Part shown: piece after piece, positions 1 to 11,144 of the stretch
Layout of the letters: every line of letters begins with the position of its first letter
Numbering within the stretch: position 1 is the first letter of the stretch
Assembly (NCBI GenBank): GCA_947066815.1
Contig: CAMSZT010000002.1
Span: 1-64,000 of the forward strand
Direction of reading: 5' to 3'
Length of the DNA: 64,000 bases
Source: an uncultured Lachnotalea sp.
Lineage (GTDB): Bacteria > Bacillota > Clostridia > Lachnospirales > Lachnospiraceae
Notes under the pieces: model-generated
The model's database searches: none
The model's input: the letters and a program-made list of their open reading frames with translations, nothing else
What the model was told of the DNA's origin: nothing
Program-made: the position numbers and the translations under genes

Positions 1-474
<474 letters not shown>

Positions 475-518
475 AGCAGAACCTGGCACATGGATATTGA
501 TAGAAGGGAGAATCACTC

Positions 519-3500
519 ATGCCTGAAACAACGAATGAAACCTATCAGCCGCTTTCGTTTGACGCGATCAAGATCGGCCTGGCATCTCCGGAAAAGATCC
601 TGGAGTGGTCAAAGGGTGAGGTGAAGAAGCCTGAAACCATCAATTACAGGACATTGAAGCCGGAGAAGGACGGACTGTTCTGCGAGCGTATTTTCGGGCC
701 CAGCAAAGACTGGGAGTGTCACTGCGGAAAATATAAAAAGATCAGATACAAGGGTGTCATCTGCGACCGATGCGGCGTGGAGGTCACCAAATCCAGTGTG
801 CGCAGAGAGCGGATGGGCCATATCGCCCTGGCGGCTCCCGTATCCCACATCTGGTATTTTAAGGGGATCCCCAGCCGGATGGGACTGATCCTGGACCTGT
901 CGCCGAGGACCCTGGAAAAGGTACTGTATTTTGCATCCTATATCGTTCTTGACAAGGGCGATACCGACCTGCAGTATAAGCAGGTGCTGTCTGAAAAGGA
1001 ATTCCGGGAGGCTTACGACAGATGGGGCAGCGCCTTCCGGGCCGGCATGGGAGCCGAAGCGATCCAGGAGCTCCTTAAGGCCATCGACCTGGAAAAGGAT
1101 TCCGCGGAGCTGCGGAAAGGACTCAAGGAATCCAGCGGTCAGAAGCGGGCCAGGATCATCAAGCGCCTGGAGGTGGTCGAGGCCTTCCGGGCATCGGGAA
1201 ACAAGCCGGAATGGATGGTCATGGACGTGATCCCCGTGATCCCGCCGGATCTCAGACCCATGGTCCAGCTGGACGGCGGACGCTTTGCCACCTCCGACTT
1301 AAACGACCTGTACCGGAGGATCATCAACCGGAACAACCGTCTGGCCAGGCTTCTGGAGCTTGGCGCGCCGGATATCATCGTCCGCAATGAGAAGCGCATG
1401 CTCCAGGAGGCAGTGGACGCCCTGATCGACAACGGAAGAAGGGGACGTCCCGTGACGGGCCCCGGAAACCGTCCCCTCAAATCCCTTTCCGATATGTTAA
1501 AGGGCAAACAGGGCCGGTTCCGCCAGAACCTCCTGGGAAAACGTGTGGATTATTCCGGCCGTTCCGTTATCGTGGTGGGGCCGGAGCTCAAGATCTACCA
1601 GTGCGGCCTGCCCAAGGAGATGGCCATCGAGCTGTTCAAGCCCTTTGTCATGAAGGAGCTGGTGGCAAACGGAAAGACCCATAATATCAAGAGCGCCAAG
1701 AAGATGGTGGAGCGGCTCCAGCCGGAGGTGTGGGATGTGCTGGAGGAGGTCATCAAGGAGCATCCGGTCATGTTAAACCGGGCCCCTACCCTTCACAGAC
1801 TGGGGATCCAGGCCTTTGAGCCGATCCTGGTGGAAGGAAAGGCCATCAAGCTGCATCCTCTGGTGTGCACGGCTTTCAACGCGGACTTCGACGGGGACCA
1901 GATGGCGGTCCATCTGCCCCTCTCCGTGGAGGCACAGGCGGAGTGCCGTTTCATGCTGCTCTCTCCCAACAACCTGTTAAAGCCCTCCGACGGCGGCCCT
2001 GTGGCGGTGCCTTCCCAGGACATGGTCCTCGGCATTTATTACCTGACCCAGGAGCGTCCCGGCTCCGAGGGAGAGGGGATGACCTTTAAGAATGTCAACG
2101 AGGCGATCCTCGCCTATGAAAATAAAGCGGTGACCCTTCATTCCCGCGTAAAGGTCCGGGTGGAGAAAAAGCTTCCCAACGGGACCTTGAAGCGCGGGAT
2201 CGTGGAATCCACGGTGGGGCGGTTCCTCTTTAACGAGATCATCCCCCAGGATCTGGGTTTTGTGGACAGGAGCGTTCCGGAGAATGAGTTAAAGCCGGAG
2301 ATTGATTTCCATGTGGGCAAGAAGGGGTTAAAGCAGATCCTGGAGCGGGTCATCAACAACCACGGCCCCATCCGCACGGCGGAGACCCTGGATGCCATCA
2401 AGGCCATGGGTTATAAATATTCCACCAGGGCGGCCATGACCGTATCCATCTCCGACATGACCGTGCCGGAGACAAAGAAACAGCTGATCGCCGACGCCCA
2501 AGCTACCGTAGACCGGATCGCGAAGAACTTCCGCAGGGGCCTGATCACGGAGGAAGAGCGCTATAAGGAAGTGATCGAGACCTGGAAGAATACGGACGAT
2601 ATCCTGACCCACGATCTGCTGTCCGGCCTGGATAAATACAACAATATCTACATGATGGCCGATTCCGGCGCCCGTGGTTCCGACAAACAGATCAAGCAGC
2701 TTGCCGGCATGCGGGGACTGATGGCCGACACGACGGGCCGCACCATCGAGCTGCCCATCAAGTCCAATTTCCGTGAGGGGCTGGACGTTCTGGAGTATTT
2801 CATCTCCGCCCACGGGGCCAGAAAGGGCCTGTCGGATACGGCCCTGCGTACTGCGGATTCCGGCTATCTGACCAGACGTCTGGTGGACGTCTCCCAGGAT
2901 CTGATCATCCGGGATGTGGACTGCTGTGAGGGGAAAGCCGTTCCCTACATGGAGATCCGGGGCTTCTCCGACGGCCGCGAGGTGATCGAGAGCCTGGAGG
3001 AGCGGCTGACCGGAAGGTATATCGCCGAGAGGATCGTCGACCCGGATACGGGAGAAATGATCATAGAAGAAAACGAGATGTGTACGCCGAAGCTTGCGGC
3101 GGAGGTGGTGAAGGTCCTGGAGAAGCTGGGCAGGAATTCGGTGAAGATCCGTACCATCCTGACCTGTAAATCTCATCTGGGCGTCTGCGCCAAATGTTAT
3201 GGTGCCAACATGGCCACCGGCCGGCCGGTGCAGGTGGGCGAGGCGGTCGGGATCATCGCGGCCCAGTCCATCGGGGAGCCCGGCACGCAGCTTACCATGC
3301 GGACCTTCCACACCGGCGGAGTGGCCGGAAACGATATCACCCAGGGTCTTCCCCGTGTGGAGGAGCTCTTCGAGGCGAGAAAACCCAAGGGGCTTGCGAT
3401 CATCGCGGAGTTCGGCGGCGTGGTCACCATCAAGGATACCAAGAAGAAGCGCGAGATCATCGTGACCGACAACGAGACCGGGAATTCCAAGACCTACCTG

Positions 3501-4277
3501 ATCCCCTACGGTTCCAGGATCAAGGTCCAGGACGGACAGGAGCTGGAGATCGGCGACGAGCTGACGGAGGGCAGTGTGAACCCCCATGATATCCTGAAGA
3601 TCAAGGGAGTCCGCGCCGTCCAGGATTACATGATCCAGGAAGTCCAGAGGGTATACCGGCTCCAGGGCGTGGAGATCAATGACAAGCACGTGGAGGTCAT
3701 TGTCCGGCAGATGCTCAAGAAGATCCGCGTGGAGAGCAGCGGGGACAGCGATGTACTCCCGGGCACTTCCATGGAGGTGCTGGATTTTGACGACATGAAC
3801 GAGGCGCTGACCGCCGAGGGGAAACAGCCTGCCGAGGGCAAGCAGATCCTGCTGGGGATCACGAAGGCTTCCCTGGCGACCAATTCGTTCCTGTCGGCGG
3901 CTTCCTTCCAGGAGACTACGAAAGTATTGACGGAGGCGGCCATCAACGGCAAGGTCGATCCGCTGATCGGACTGAAGGAGAATGTGCTGATCGGCCAGCT
4001 GATTCCCGCCGGGACCGGGATGAAACGTTACCGTTCCGTGCGCCTGAACACGGATCTGAAGGAGGATGACGAGCTGGTCCTCTCGGAGGAGTTTGAGGAC
4101 GATTTCGGGGAGGAGGATCCCGCCGTGGATCTGGATATGGAGACAGAAACAGAGCCGGAGGAGGCTGAAGATGCCTACGACGACGCGGAGACGGACGCGC
4201 TCCTGGAGGATGAGATCATCCAGTATTCCGAGGAAGAGGCCGAGGCGGATGCCGAGGAGATCCCGGTAGACGAATAA
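519..4277 (+). CDS. rpoC: DNA-directed RNA polymerase subunit beta'
   Basis: 1252 aa; contains [12 protein letters not shown] catalytic motif, zinc-finger [24 protein letters not shown]; acidic C-terminal tail. Confidence 0.99.
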   Translation: MPETTNETYQPLSFDAIKIGLASPEKILEWSKGEVKKPETINYRTLKPEKDGLFCERIFGPSKDWECHCGKYKKIRYKGVICDRCGVEVTKSSVRRERMGHIALAAPVSHIWYFKGIPSRMGLILDLSPRTLEKVLYFASYIVLDKGDTDLQYKQVLSEKEFREAYDRWGSAFRAGMGAEAIQELLKAIDLEKDSAELRKGLKESSGQKRARIIKRLEVVEAFRASGNKPEWMVMDVIPVIPPDLRPMVQLDGGRFATSDLNDLYRRIINRNNRLARLLELGAPDIIVRNEKRMLQEAVDALIDNGRRGRPVTGPGNRPLKSLSDMLKGKQGRFRQNLLGKRVDYSGRSVIVVGPELKIYQCGLPKEMAIELFKPFVMKELVANGKTHNIKSAKKMVERLQPEVWDVLEEVIKEHPVMLNRAPTLHRLGIQAFEPILVEGKAIKLHPLVCTAFNADFDGDQMAVHLPLSVEAQAECRFMLLSPNNLLKPSDGGPVAVPSQDMVLGIYYLTQERPGSEGEGMTFKNVNEAILAYENKAVTLHSRVKVRVEKKLPNGTLKRGIVESTVGRFLFNEIIPQDLGFVDRSVPENELKPEIDFHVGKKGLKQILERVINNHGPIRTAETLDAIKAMGYKYSTRAAMTVSISDMTVPETKKQLIADAQATVDRIAKNFRRGLITEEERYKEVIETWKNTDDILTHDLLSGLDKYNNIYMMADSGARGSDKQIKQLAGMRGLMADTTGRTIELPIKSNFREGLDVLEYFISAHGARKGLSDTALRTADSGYLTRRLVDVSQDLIIRDVDCCEGKAVPYMEIRGFSDGREVIESLEERLTGRYIAERIVDPDTGEMIIEENEMCTPKLAAEVVKVLEKLGRNSVKIRTILTCKSHLGVCAKCYGANMATGRPVQVGEAVGIIAAQSIGEPGTQLTMRTFHTGGVAGNDITQGLPRVEELFEARKPKGLAIIAEFGGVVTIKDTKKKREIIVTDNETGNSKTYLIPYGSRIKVQDGQELEIGDELTEGSVNPHDILKIKGVRAVQDYMIQEVQRVYRLQGVEINDKHVEVIVRQMLKKIRVESSGDSDVLPGTSMEVLDFDDMNEALTAEGKQPAEGKQILLGITKASLATNSFLSAASFQETTKVLTEAAINGKVDPLIGLKENVLIGQLIPAGTGMKRYRSVRLNTDLKEDDELVLSEEFEDDFGEEDPAVDLDMETETEPEEAEDAYDDAETDALLEDEIIQYSEEEAEADAEEIPVDE

Positions 4278-4283
4278 ATCCGA

Positions 4284-4358
4284 TGAAACGCGTCACCGGC
4301 GCGTTTCCCTGGATACTTCGCAACAGAAAAAGCCCACGGGGATCCCCTGTGGGCTTTG
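4284..4358. terminator. Two consecutive hairpins after rpoC (AAACGCG..CGCGTTT; AAAGCCCACGGGGATCCCCTGTGGGCTTT)
   Basis: Strong inverted repeats directly downstream of the rpoC stop; the second has a T-tract only on the minus strand, so terminator role is tentative. Confidence 0.55.
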
Positions 4359-4383
4359 AACGATATAACAGGAGGAGAGACAG

Positions 4384-4974
4384 ATGAAGACCGAGATGAC
4401 GAGGGAAAAGGCCCTTGTCCTTTTAAAGAAATACAATCAGGAGGCGTTCCACATCCTTCACGGACTGACGGTGGAGGGGGTCATGCGTTATTATGCGAGG
4501 GAGCTGGGATACGGGGACGAGGAAGAATTCTGGGGGATCGCCGGGCTGCTCCACGACATTGACTTTGAACAGTACCCGGAGGAGCACTGTAAAAAAGCGC
4601 CGGAGCTCCTTTTGGAGGGAGGCGCGGAGGAGGAGCTGATCCACGCGGTGTGCAGCCATGGCTACGGCCTGGTGAGTGATGTGAAGCCGGAGCATGAGAT
4701 GGAGAAGGTACTCTTTGCCGCGGACGAGCTGACCGGCCTGATCGGAGCGGCGGCCAGGATGCGCCCTTCGAAGAGTGTGGCGGATATGGAGGTTTCCAGC
4801 CTGAAGAAAAAATTTAAAGACAAGCGTTTTGCCGCAGGCTGTTCCAGGGATGTGATCCGGGACGGCGCCGAGATGCTGGGCTGGACGCTGGAGGAACTGA
4901 TGGAAAAGACGATCCTCGCCATGCGTTCCTGTGAGGCGGGGGTCAATGAGGAAATGGCAGGCTGCGCCCCTTAA
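4384..4974 (+). CDS. HD domain-containing protein (putative hydrolase)
   Basis: GLLHDIDFEQYPEEHCKKAPELL...HAVCSHGYG HD-type motifs; RBS ggagga upstream. Confidence 0.85.
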   Translation: MKTEMTREKALVLLKKYNQEAFHILHGLTVEGVMRYYARELGYGDEEEFWGIAGLLHDIDFEQYPEEHCKKAPELLLEGGAEEELIHAVCSHGYGLVSDVKPEHEMEKVLFAADELTGLIGAAARMRPSKSVADMEVSSLKKKFKDKRFAAGCSRDVIRDGAEMLGWTLEELMEKTILAMRSCEAGVNEEMAGCAP

Positions 4975-4994
4975 CGGGAGAGATGCAGATATTC

Positions 4995-5023
4995 TTGTAA
5001 AGAATCTCCATTAATGGTATACT
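4995..5023 (+). promoter_or_regulatory. Sigma-A-like promoter upstream of gdpP-rplI-dnaB
   Basis: TTGTAA - 17 nt - TATACT. Confidence 0.6.
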
Positions 5024-5078
5024 ATTCAGGAAAGTGCCGGCGGGCGCGGGTATCGTAGTCCTGTACGAGGAGAGTCAT

Positions 5079-7121
5079 ATGAAGAATGATATGAAATTAA
5101 AGGGGTGGCTGCAGAGATTTTTGGGTTGGCCGCTTTATATGGGGATTCTGGTGCTGGCCATGACGGCGGCGGCCTACGTGTTTGAACTGAAGGCGGGACT
5201 GATCTGTACGGTCCTGGCGGCCGTTTATCTCGTGATCGCCTTCTGGTTTTATTTCGCGAAGCGTCCGCTTGTGATGCGGGAGCTCCTTCTATTTGCGGTC
5301 AACCACGCGCAGATCCAGAAGCAGCTCCTGTCAGATCTGGATGTGCCCTATGCCCTCCTGGACGAACAGGGGAGGGTACTCTGGATCAACAAAGCCTTCG
5401 GGATGGTCGTCCGGAAGGACAAGAGCCTCCGCAGGCGGATCACGGATCTTTTTCCGGAGCTTCCGCCCCGCCCCTTTTCCGATTCGGAGGAGGAGGCGGT
5501 CTGGGATGTGGCCTATGAGAACCGGTTTTACCGGCTGCATCTGAAGAACATCTACATGACTGCCGACGAGGAGGACGAGGGGGAGGAGGAGGGCGGTTTC
5601 CGTGTGGGACTGATCGCCGCCTATCTCTTCGACGAGACGGAGAAGATCCGGTTCCAGCAGGAGATCGAGAATCAGAAGCTGGTGGCGGGCCTGATCTACC
5701 TGGACAATTATGAGGAGGCGCTGGAGAGTATCGAGGAGGTGCGCCGTTCCCTGCTGGTGGCTCTGATCGACCGGAAGATCAACAAGTATTTCGCCAGCAT
5801 CGGCGGTGTGGTCCGAAAGACCGAGAAGGATAAGTATTTCCTCGCCATCAAAAAACGGTATATGGAGACCCTGACAGCCTCCCGGTTTTCGCTCCTGGAG
5901 GATGTGAAGACGGTCAACATCGGGAACGATATGGCGGTCACCCTGTCCATCGGCCTTGGCATGGGAGGCGGAAGCTATATCCAGAACTACGAGTACGCCA
6001 GGACGGCCATCGACATGGCGCTGGGGCGGGGCGGCGACCAGGCCGTGGTGAAGGACGGGGAGACCATCAATTATTACGGCGGAAAGTCCCAGTCCCAGGA
6101 GAAGAATACCCGCGTGAAGGCCCGCGTGAAGGCCCATGCCCTCCGGGAGCTTCTGGAGACCAGGGAGAAGATCTTCATCATGGGACACAAGATCGGCGAC
6201 GCGGATTCCCTGGGAGCCGGCGTCGGGATCTACCGGGCCTGTGCCACTCTGAATAAGAAGGCACATATCGTTCTGAACGATATCACCACCTCGGTCCGCC
6301 CGGTCCTGGAGCGGTTCAAGAACAATCCGGATTACCCGGAGGACATGTTCATCCGGGGAGAGCGGGCCATCGAGCTGGCCGACGACAGTGCCCTTCTGGT
6401 GGTGGTGGACGTGAACCGGCCCAGCCTCACGGAGTGCTCGCCCCTGCTGGGCATGATCCCCACGGTGGTGGTGCTGGACCATCATAGACAGACCAGCGAC
6501 AGCATTTCCGGCGCGGTGCTCTCCTACGTGGAGCCCTATGCGTCCTCGGCCTGCGAGATGGTGGCGGAGATCCTGCAGTATATCGGGGACAACATCCGGA
6601 TCCGCCAGGCGGAGGCGGATGCCATGTACTCCGGAATTGTGATCGATACCAACAATTTTATGAACAAGACGGGGGTCCGCACCTTCGAGGCGGCGGCCTT
6701 CCTGCGGAGGAACGGGGCCGATGTGACCAGGGTGCGGAAGATCTTCCGGGACAGCATGTCCGATTACAAGGCCAAGGCGGAGGCGGTGCGCCGCGCGGAG
6801 ATCTTCGAGGATGCTTTCGCCATCAGCGTGTGCCCGGCGGAGGGGGTAGAGAGCCCCACCATCATCGGCGCCCAGGCGGCCAACGAGCTTTTGAACATTG
6901 TGGGGATCAAGGCGTCCGTGGTCCTCACGGAATATCAGAACAAGATATATTTAAGCGCCCGTTCCATCGACGAGGTGAACGTGCAGGTCATGATGGAGAA
7001 GCTGGGCGGGGGCGGCCATATGAGCGTGGCCGGCGCACAGCTTAAGGGCTGTACCGTCGACGAGGCGAAGGCGCGGGTGAAAGAGACCATTAAAACGATG
7101 CTGGACGGAGGAGAGATCTGA
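5079..7121 (+). CDS. gdpP: DHH family phosphoesterase / cyclic-di-AMP phosphodiesterase GdpP-like
   Basis: N-terminal TM segments, degenerate GGDEF-like region, DHH motifs ([20 protein letters not shown]), [12 protein letters not shown]; followed by rplI. Confidence 0.93.
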   Translation: MKNDMKLKGWLQRFLGWPLYMGILVLAMTAAAYVFELKAGLICTVLAAVYLVIAFWFYFAKRPLVMRELLLFAVNHAQIQKQLLSDLDVPYALLDEQGRVLWINKAFGMVVRKDKSLRRRITDLFPELPPRPFSDSEEEAVWDVAYENRFYRLHLKNIYMTADEEDEGEEEGGFRVGLIAAYLFDETEKIRFQQEIENQKLVAGLIYLDNYEEALESIEEVRRSLLVALIDRKINKYFASIGGVVRKTEKDKYFLAIKKRYMETLTASRFSLLEDVKTVNIGNDMAVTLSIGLGMGGGSYIQNYEYARTAIDMALGRGGDQAVVKDGETINYYGGKSQSQEKNTRVKARVKAHALRELLETREKIFIMGHKIGDADSLGAGVGIYRACATLNKKAHIVLNDITTSVRPVLERFKNNPDYPEDMFIRGERAIELADDSALLVVVDVNRPSLTECSPLLGMIPTVVVLDHHRQTSDSISGAVLSYVEPYASSACEMVAEILQYIGDNIRIRQAEADAMYSGIVIDTNNFMNKTGVRTFEAAAFLRRNGADVTRVRKIFRDSMSDYKAKAEAVRRAEIFEDAFAISVCPAEGVESPTIIGAQAANELLNIVGIKASVVLTEYQNKIYLSARSIDEVNVQVMMEKLGGGGHMSVAGAQLKGCTVDEAKARVKETIKTMLDGGEI

Positions 7122-7122
7122 C

Positions 7123-7569
7123 ATGGAAGTTGTATTATTGGAGGATGTAAAGTCCCTGGGGAAAAAGGGAGATGTCGTAAAAGTAAACGACGGGTATGCG
7201 AGGAACTTTATTTTGCCGAAGAAGCTCGGGGTGGAAGCCAACGCAAAGAACCTGAACGACCTGAAGCTCCAGCAGGCCCACGCGGACAAGGTGGCGGCGG
7301 AGCAGCTCGCCGCGGCGAAGGAGTTTGCGGTGAAGCTTGCGGACTGCACCGTGGAGCTGGCGGTGAAATCCGGCGAGGGCGGGAAGGTGTTCGGCTCTGT
7401 CTCCACCAAGGAGATCGCCGCGGCGGCAAAGGAACAGTACGGCATGGAGCTGGATAAGAAGAAACTGCAGATCGCGGAGCCCATCAAGGCCCTCGGGACC
7501 TATGAGGTGCAGGTGAAGCTCCACCGGGAGGTGACGGCCAAACTGAAGGTCCACGTGACGGAGGCGTAA
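7123..7569 (+). CDS. rplI: 50S ribosomal protein L9
   Basis: [39 protein letters not shown]. Confidence 0.98.
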   Translation: MEVVLLEDVKSLGKKGDVVKVNDGYARNFILPKKLGVEANAKNLNDLKLQQAHADKVAAEQLAAAKEFAVKLADCTVELAVKSGEGGKVFGSVSTKEIAAAAKEQYGMELDKKKLQIAEPIKALGTYEVQVKLHREVTAKLKVHVTEA

Positions 7570-7576
7570 AAGAGAC

Positions 7577-7791
7577 AAGGTAATTGCGAAACCGCAAAAT
7601 GTGGGAAGGATTCTGACAATTGCATCCAGGAAAAGCCCTCTGCGCCATGGAAAGGAGACCATGGAAAACGGGAGGGCCTCTGCCCGACTGTTTTCTGCGC
7701 TTATGGGCTCCTTGGAATGGTTGGCGCTGCAGGCTTTGGATGGATCAATTGTCAGAATCCACTCGACAATTCCACGTTTCGCAATTACCTG
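7577..7791. repeat. Palindromic intergenic element, copy A (MITE-like)
   Basis: TIR AGGTAATTGCGAAAC/GTTTCGCAATTACCT (15/15); inner arms GGATTCTGACAATTG/CAATTGTCAGAATCC; flanked by direct repeat TAAAAGAGAC (7567-7576 and 7792-7801); related to 24351-24536 and 53114-53330. Confidence 0.85.
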
Positions 7792-7844
7792 TAAAAGAGA
7801 CGGTAGAAAGGCGGCCCCGGAGCGGGTGCGGTAAGGAGGACTTC

Positions 7845-9176
7845 ATGGAGGAGGCGCTGATCAGGCGGATACAGCCACACAGCATCGAGGCGGAGCAGTC
7901 GGTTGTGGGCGCCATGCTGATGGACCGGGACGCCATCGTCACGGCGGTGGAGATCATCCACGCCGATGATTTTTATGACAGGCGGTTCGGCACGGTCTTC
8001 GAGGCCATGGTGGAGCTGTATACGGAGGGGAAACCGGTGGATCTGGTGACCCTCCAGGAGCGCCTGCGGGAAAAGAAGGCGCCGCCGGAGATCGGCAGCG
8101 TGGAGTTCCTGCGGGAGCTTATCGCAGGGGTCTCCATCTCGGCCAACGCCAGGCAGTATGCCCTTATCGTCTATGAGAAGGCGATGCTCCGCAGGCTGAT
8201 CCGGGCCGGAGAGGAGATTGCCGACGAATGCTATGCGGCCTCGGAGCCCCTGGATACGATCCTGGAGGAGACGGAAAAAAAGATCTTTGAGCTCCTCAAA
8301 AACCGGGGCAGCGGCGATTTTACGCCCATCCGGCAGATCGTCCTGGACACGCTGGAGCGGATCGAGAAGGCGTCGAGGAATAAGAGCGCCATCACCGGGA
8401 TCCCCACCGGGTTTACGGATCTGGACCAGAAGCTTTCCGGGCTGCAGCCCTCGGACCTGGTGCTGGTGGCAGCCCGTCCGTCCATGGGGAAGACGGCCTT
8501 TGTGCTGAACATTGCCCAGTATGTGGCTCTCCGGAAGGACTATACGACGGCGATCTTCAGCCTGGAGATGTCAAAGGAACAGCTGGTGAACCGTCTGTTT
8601 TCCATGGAATCCAGGGTGGATTCCATGGCCCTTCGGACCGGAAACCTGTCGGATTCCGACTGGGAGAAGCTGGTGGAGAGCGTGGGGGTCATCGGAAATT
8701 CCAGGCTGATCATCGACGATACGCCCGGCATTTCCGTGTCGGAGCTGCGTTCCAAGTGCAGGAAATTCAAGCTGGAGTTCGGCCTGGACCTGGTCATCAT
8801 CGATTATCTGCAGCTGATGTCCGGCAGCAGGAGGAATTCGGACAACCGGCAGCAGGAGATCTCGGAGATCTCCCGTTCTTTAAAAGGGCTTGCCAGGGAG
8901 GTGGGGGCCCCGGTCATCGCCCTGTCCCAGCTCTCCCGCGCGGTGGAGAGCCGCAACGACAAACGGCCCATGCTCTCGGACCTTCGGGAATCCGGTGCCA
9001 TCGAGCAGGACGCCGACGTGGTCATGTTCATCTACCGGGACGACTACTACAATAAGGACACGGAAAACCCCAACATTGCGGAGATCATCATCGCAAAGCA
9101 GAGGAACGGCCCCACGGGGACGGTGAACCTGGTGTGGCTGCCGGACTATACCAAATTTGTCAATATGGAGAAATAG
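7845..9176 (+). CDS. dnaB: Replicative DNA helicase DnaB
   Basis: MEEALIRRIQPHSIEAEQSVVGAML..., Walker A ARPSMGKTAF; start chosen after RBS aaggagg (the ORF extension to 7620 lies in the repeat). Confidence 0.97.
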   Translation: MEEALIRRIQPHSIEAEQSVVGAMLMDRDAIVTAVEIIHADDFYDRRFGTVFEAMVELYTEGKPVDLVTLQERLREKKAPPEIGSVEFLRELIAGVSISANARQYALIVYEKAMLRRLIRAGEEIADECYAASEPLDTILEETEKKIFELLKNRGSGDFTPIRQIVLDTLERIEKASRNKSAITGIPTGFTDLDQKLSGLQPSDLVLVAARPSMGKTAFVLNIAQYVALRKDYTTAIFSLEMSKEQLVNRLFSMESRVDSMALRTGNLSDSDWEKLVESVGVIGNSRLIIDDTPGISVSELRSKCRKFKLEFGLDLVIIDYLQLMSGSRRNSDNRQQEISEISRSLKGLAREVGAPVIALSQLSRAVESRNDKRPMLSDLRESGAIEQDADVVMFIYRDDYYNKDTENPNIAEIIIAKQRNGPTGTVNLVWLPDYTKFVNMEK

Positions 9177-9192
9177 AGCGGGAGGACGGGGC

Positions 9193-9804
9193 ATGGGAAA
9201 AGAGATCTGGAAGGCGGGCAATTTTGTCTATCCGGTTCCGGCGGTGCTGGTGAGCTGCCGGGACAAAGCGGGCCGGGAGAACCTGTTTACGGCGGCCGGG
9301 ACCGGGACCGTCTGCACCAATCCGCCCATGGCATACATTTCGGTGCGGCCGGAGCGGTACTCTTATCCGATGATCCGGGAGACCGGAGAGTTTGTGATCA
9401 ACCTGACCACGGAGGCCATGGCGAGGGCCGTGGATCTTTGCGGCGTGAAGAGCGGCAGGGACGTGGACAAATGGAAAGAGACGGGGCTTACCGCCGGGAG
9501 GGCCGCCGAGGTGGCGGCGCCCATCGTCCTGGAAAGCCCGGTGAACGTGGAATGTGCGGTGACGGAGGTCCTGGAGCTCGGTTCCCACCACATGTTCCTG
9601 GCCCTGGTGAAGGCCATCCAGGTGGAGGACGGCCTGATGGATGAGACGGGACGGTTCTGTTTTGAGCGGGCGAAGCCTCTGGCCTATTCCCACGGCGCTT
9701 ACTGCGGGCTCACGGAGGCAGTCGGAAGCTTCGGCTACAGTATTCGGAAAAAATCGACAGGAGTGAAGAAAAAGCAGAAAAAAACCTTCCGGAAACAGGG
9801 GTAA
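9193..9804 (+). CDS. Flavin reductase-like domain protein
   Basis: VYPVPAVLVSCRDKAGRENLFTAAGTGTVCTNPPMAYISVRPERYSYPMIRETGEFVINL. Confidence 0.85.
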   Translation: MGKEIWKAGNFVYPVPAVLVSCRDKAGRENLFTAAGTGTVCTNPPMAYISVRPERYSYPMIRETGEFVINLTTEAMARAVDLCGVKSGRDVDKWKETGLTAGRAAEVAAPIVLESPVNVECAVTEVLELGSHHMFLALVKAIQVEDGLMDETGRFCFERAKPLAYSHGAYCGLTEAVGSFGYSIRKKSTGVKKKQKKTFRKQG

Positions 9805-9809
9805 ACCCA

Positions 9810-9837
9810 TTGCAAACCGGCATAGTTTTGATATAAT
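9810..9837 (+). promoter_or_regulatory. Sigma-A-like promoter
   Basis: TTGCAA - 16 nt - TATAAT upstream of the MerR-like gene. Confidence 0.55.
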
Positions 9838-9895
9838 GGGCTTATCGCCGGGCGGAGTCCGCCCGGAAAGCAATCGGAAAGGAGCTTTCCCAAAG

Positions 9896-11140
9896 TTGAC
9901 TCATTATTTAATTTCCGAGGCTTCGCGGGAGCTTGCCGTGGAGGCCCATGTGTTACGGTATTGGGAGGAAGAGTTAAAACTGGAAATACCCAGGAACGAG
10001 TTGGGACATCGTTACTATACAGAGAAGCAGCTTGCGCTGTTTCGGCGGATAAAGGAATTAAAGGAACTAGGATACCAGCTAAAGGCCATCAAGACCAGTC
10101 TGAAGGAGGAGTACGGACCGGCGGAGGCAGACGAGGCTGGATTTTTATTGCAGAATATCCAGCAAAACGAGCCGGCGGCGCATTTTGTCGGATCGCACGG
10201 TACCCGGCAGGCAGAGCCGGCGGCGGAGGCTGGGGGGGAGGAGGCAAAGGGTACGGAGAAACGGTTCCAGGTCCTGACGGGACAGCCCGCCGGGAAGGCG
10301 GATGACGGATCCCTCTTACATAGCCATGGCCCGGAGCCGGCCGAGGGGGACAAGCAGGATCCCTCTGCGCGGGCAGAACGTCTGGACCGGCTGTCCGGGC
10401 GCCTGTCTGCCAGCTCGTCCGGCCCCATGACGGAGGCCGTACTGGAAAAGATCACCGGCAGGCTGGCCGAGGGCATCGGACAGGCCGGGATTGCCGGAGG
10501 GACCGGGGAGTCCGGACGGGAAAAGGACGCCGGGGGGCCGGAGGAGAGCAAAAGGGAAACGGGAGCCGTGGAGGCCGGGAGCGCCAAAGAGGCAGAGGCC
10601 GGCGGACGGCCGGAGACAGAGACGGCCGGGGCGTCTGCGGAGGAGCCGGAGGGCGCAGACAGACGCCGGGAGACGGCCAAAGCGGCACAGGAGGACGCGG
10701 AGAAAAGGGCAGGGAAGAAAAACGGACAGGCAGAGGACGGCCGGAGGGAGGATGTTTTGGAGACGGCGGGACAGGGTACGGAAGAGAGACGGGAGACGGC
10801 CCTGGAGCTGGTGGAGAGCAGCAGCCTGGCGGCCTCGCCGGAGAAACTGCAGCAGTTCCAGAACATCATGACGGACGTGCTGGCCGAGGCGCTCCGGAGA
10901 AATCAGGAGATCCTCAGCAAAGAAGTGGGTGGCAGCGTCTCCGAAAAGCTGGTGAAGGAAATGAATTATCTGATGAGGGACCGGGAGGAACGGGAGGAGG
11001 AGCGTTACCGGAAGCTGGATGAGACCATACGGGCCTGCCAGAGGGTGCAGCGGCAGAGGAGCGAGGCGGCGGCCACCAGGGTGCCGGTCCGCGGCATGAA
11101 AAAAAGCCGGTTCCCCTGGGGCCGGAGAAAAGATTCCTGA
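9896..11140 (+). CDS. MerR-like HTH protein with long low-complexity linker and C-terminal coiled-coil
   Basis: LISEASRELAVEAHVLRYWEEELKLEIPRNELGHRYYTEKQLALFRRIKELKELGYQLKAIK is MerR-type HTH; TTG start after ggagctttcc; G/A/E/R-rich middle. Confidence 0.75.
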   Translation: MTHYLISEASRELAVEAHVLRYWEEELKLEIPRNELGHRYYTEKQLALFRRIKELKELGYQLKAIKTSLKEEYGPAEADEAGFLLQNIQQNEPAAHFVGSHGTRQAEPAAEAGGEEAKGTEKRFQVLTGQPAGKADDGSLLHSHGPEPAEGDKQDPSARAERLDRLSGRLSASSSGPMTEAVLEKITGRLAEGIGQAGIAGGTGESGREKDAGGPEESKRETGAVEAGSAKEAEAGGRPETETAGASAEEPEGADRRRETAKAAQEDAEKRAGKKNGQAEDGRREDVLETAGQGTEERRETALELVESSSLAASPEKLQQFQNIMTDVLAEALRRNQEILSKEVGGSVSEKLVKEMNYLMRDREEREEERYRKLDETIRACQRVQRQRSEAAATRVPVRGMKKSRFPWGRRKDS

Positions 11141-11144
11141 GGGG

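Noticed and set aside
2328-3689. 453-aa minus-strand ORF inside rpoC
   Set aside because: Antisense shadow of a GC-rich conserved gene; no domain resemblance and low-complexity H/L/D/G composition.
7620-7844. 75-codon N-terminal extension of dnaB in the ORF track
   Set aside because: Lies within the palindromic repeat; proper RBS and conserved DnaB N-terminus begin at 7845.
10190-10800. GA-rich low-complexity DNA as an independent repeat element
   Set aside because: Open reading frame is maintained on the plus strand with coding codon structure and no exact tandem period.
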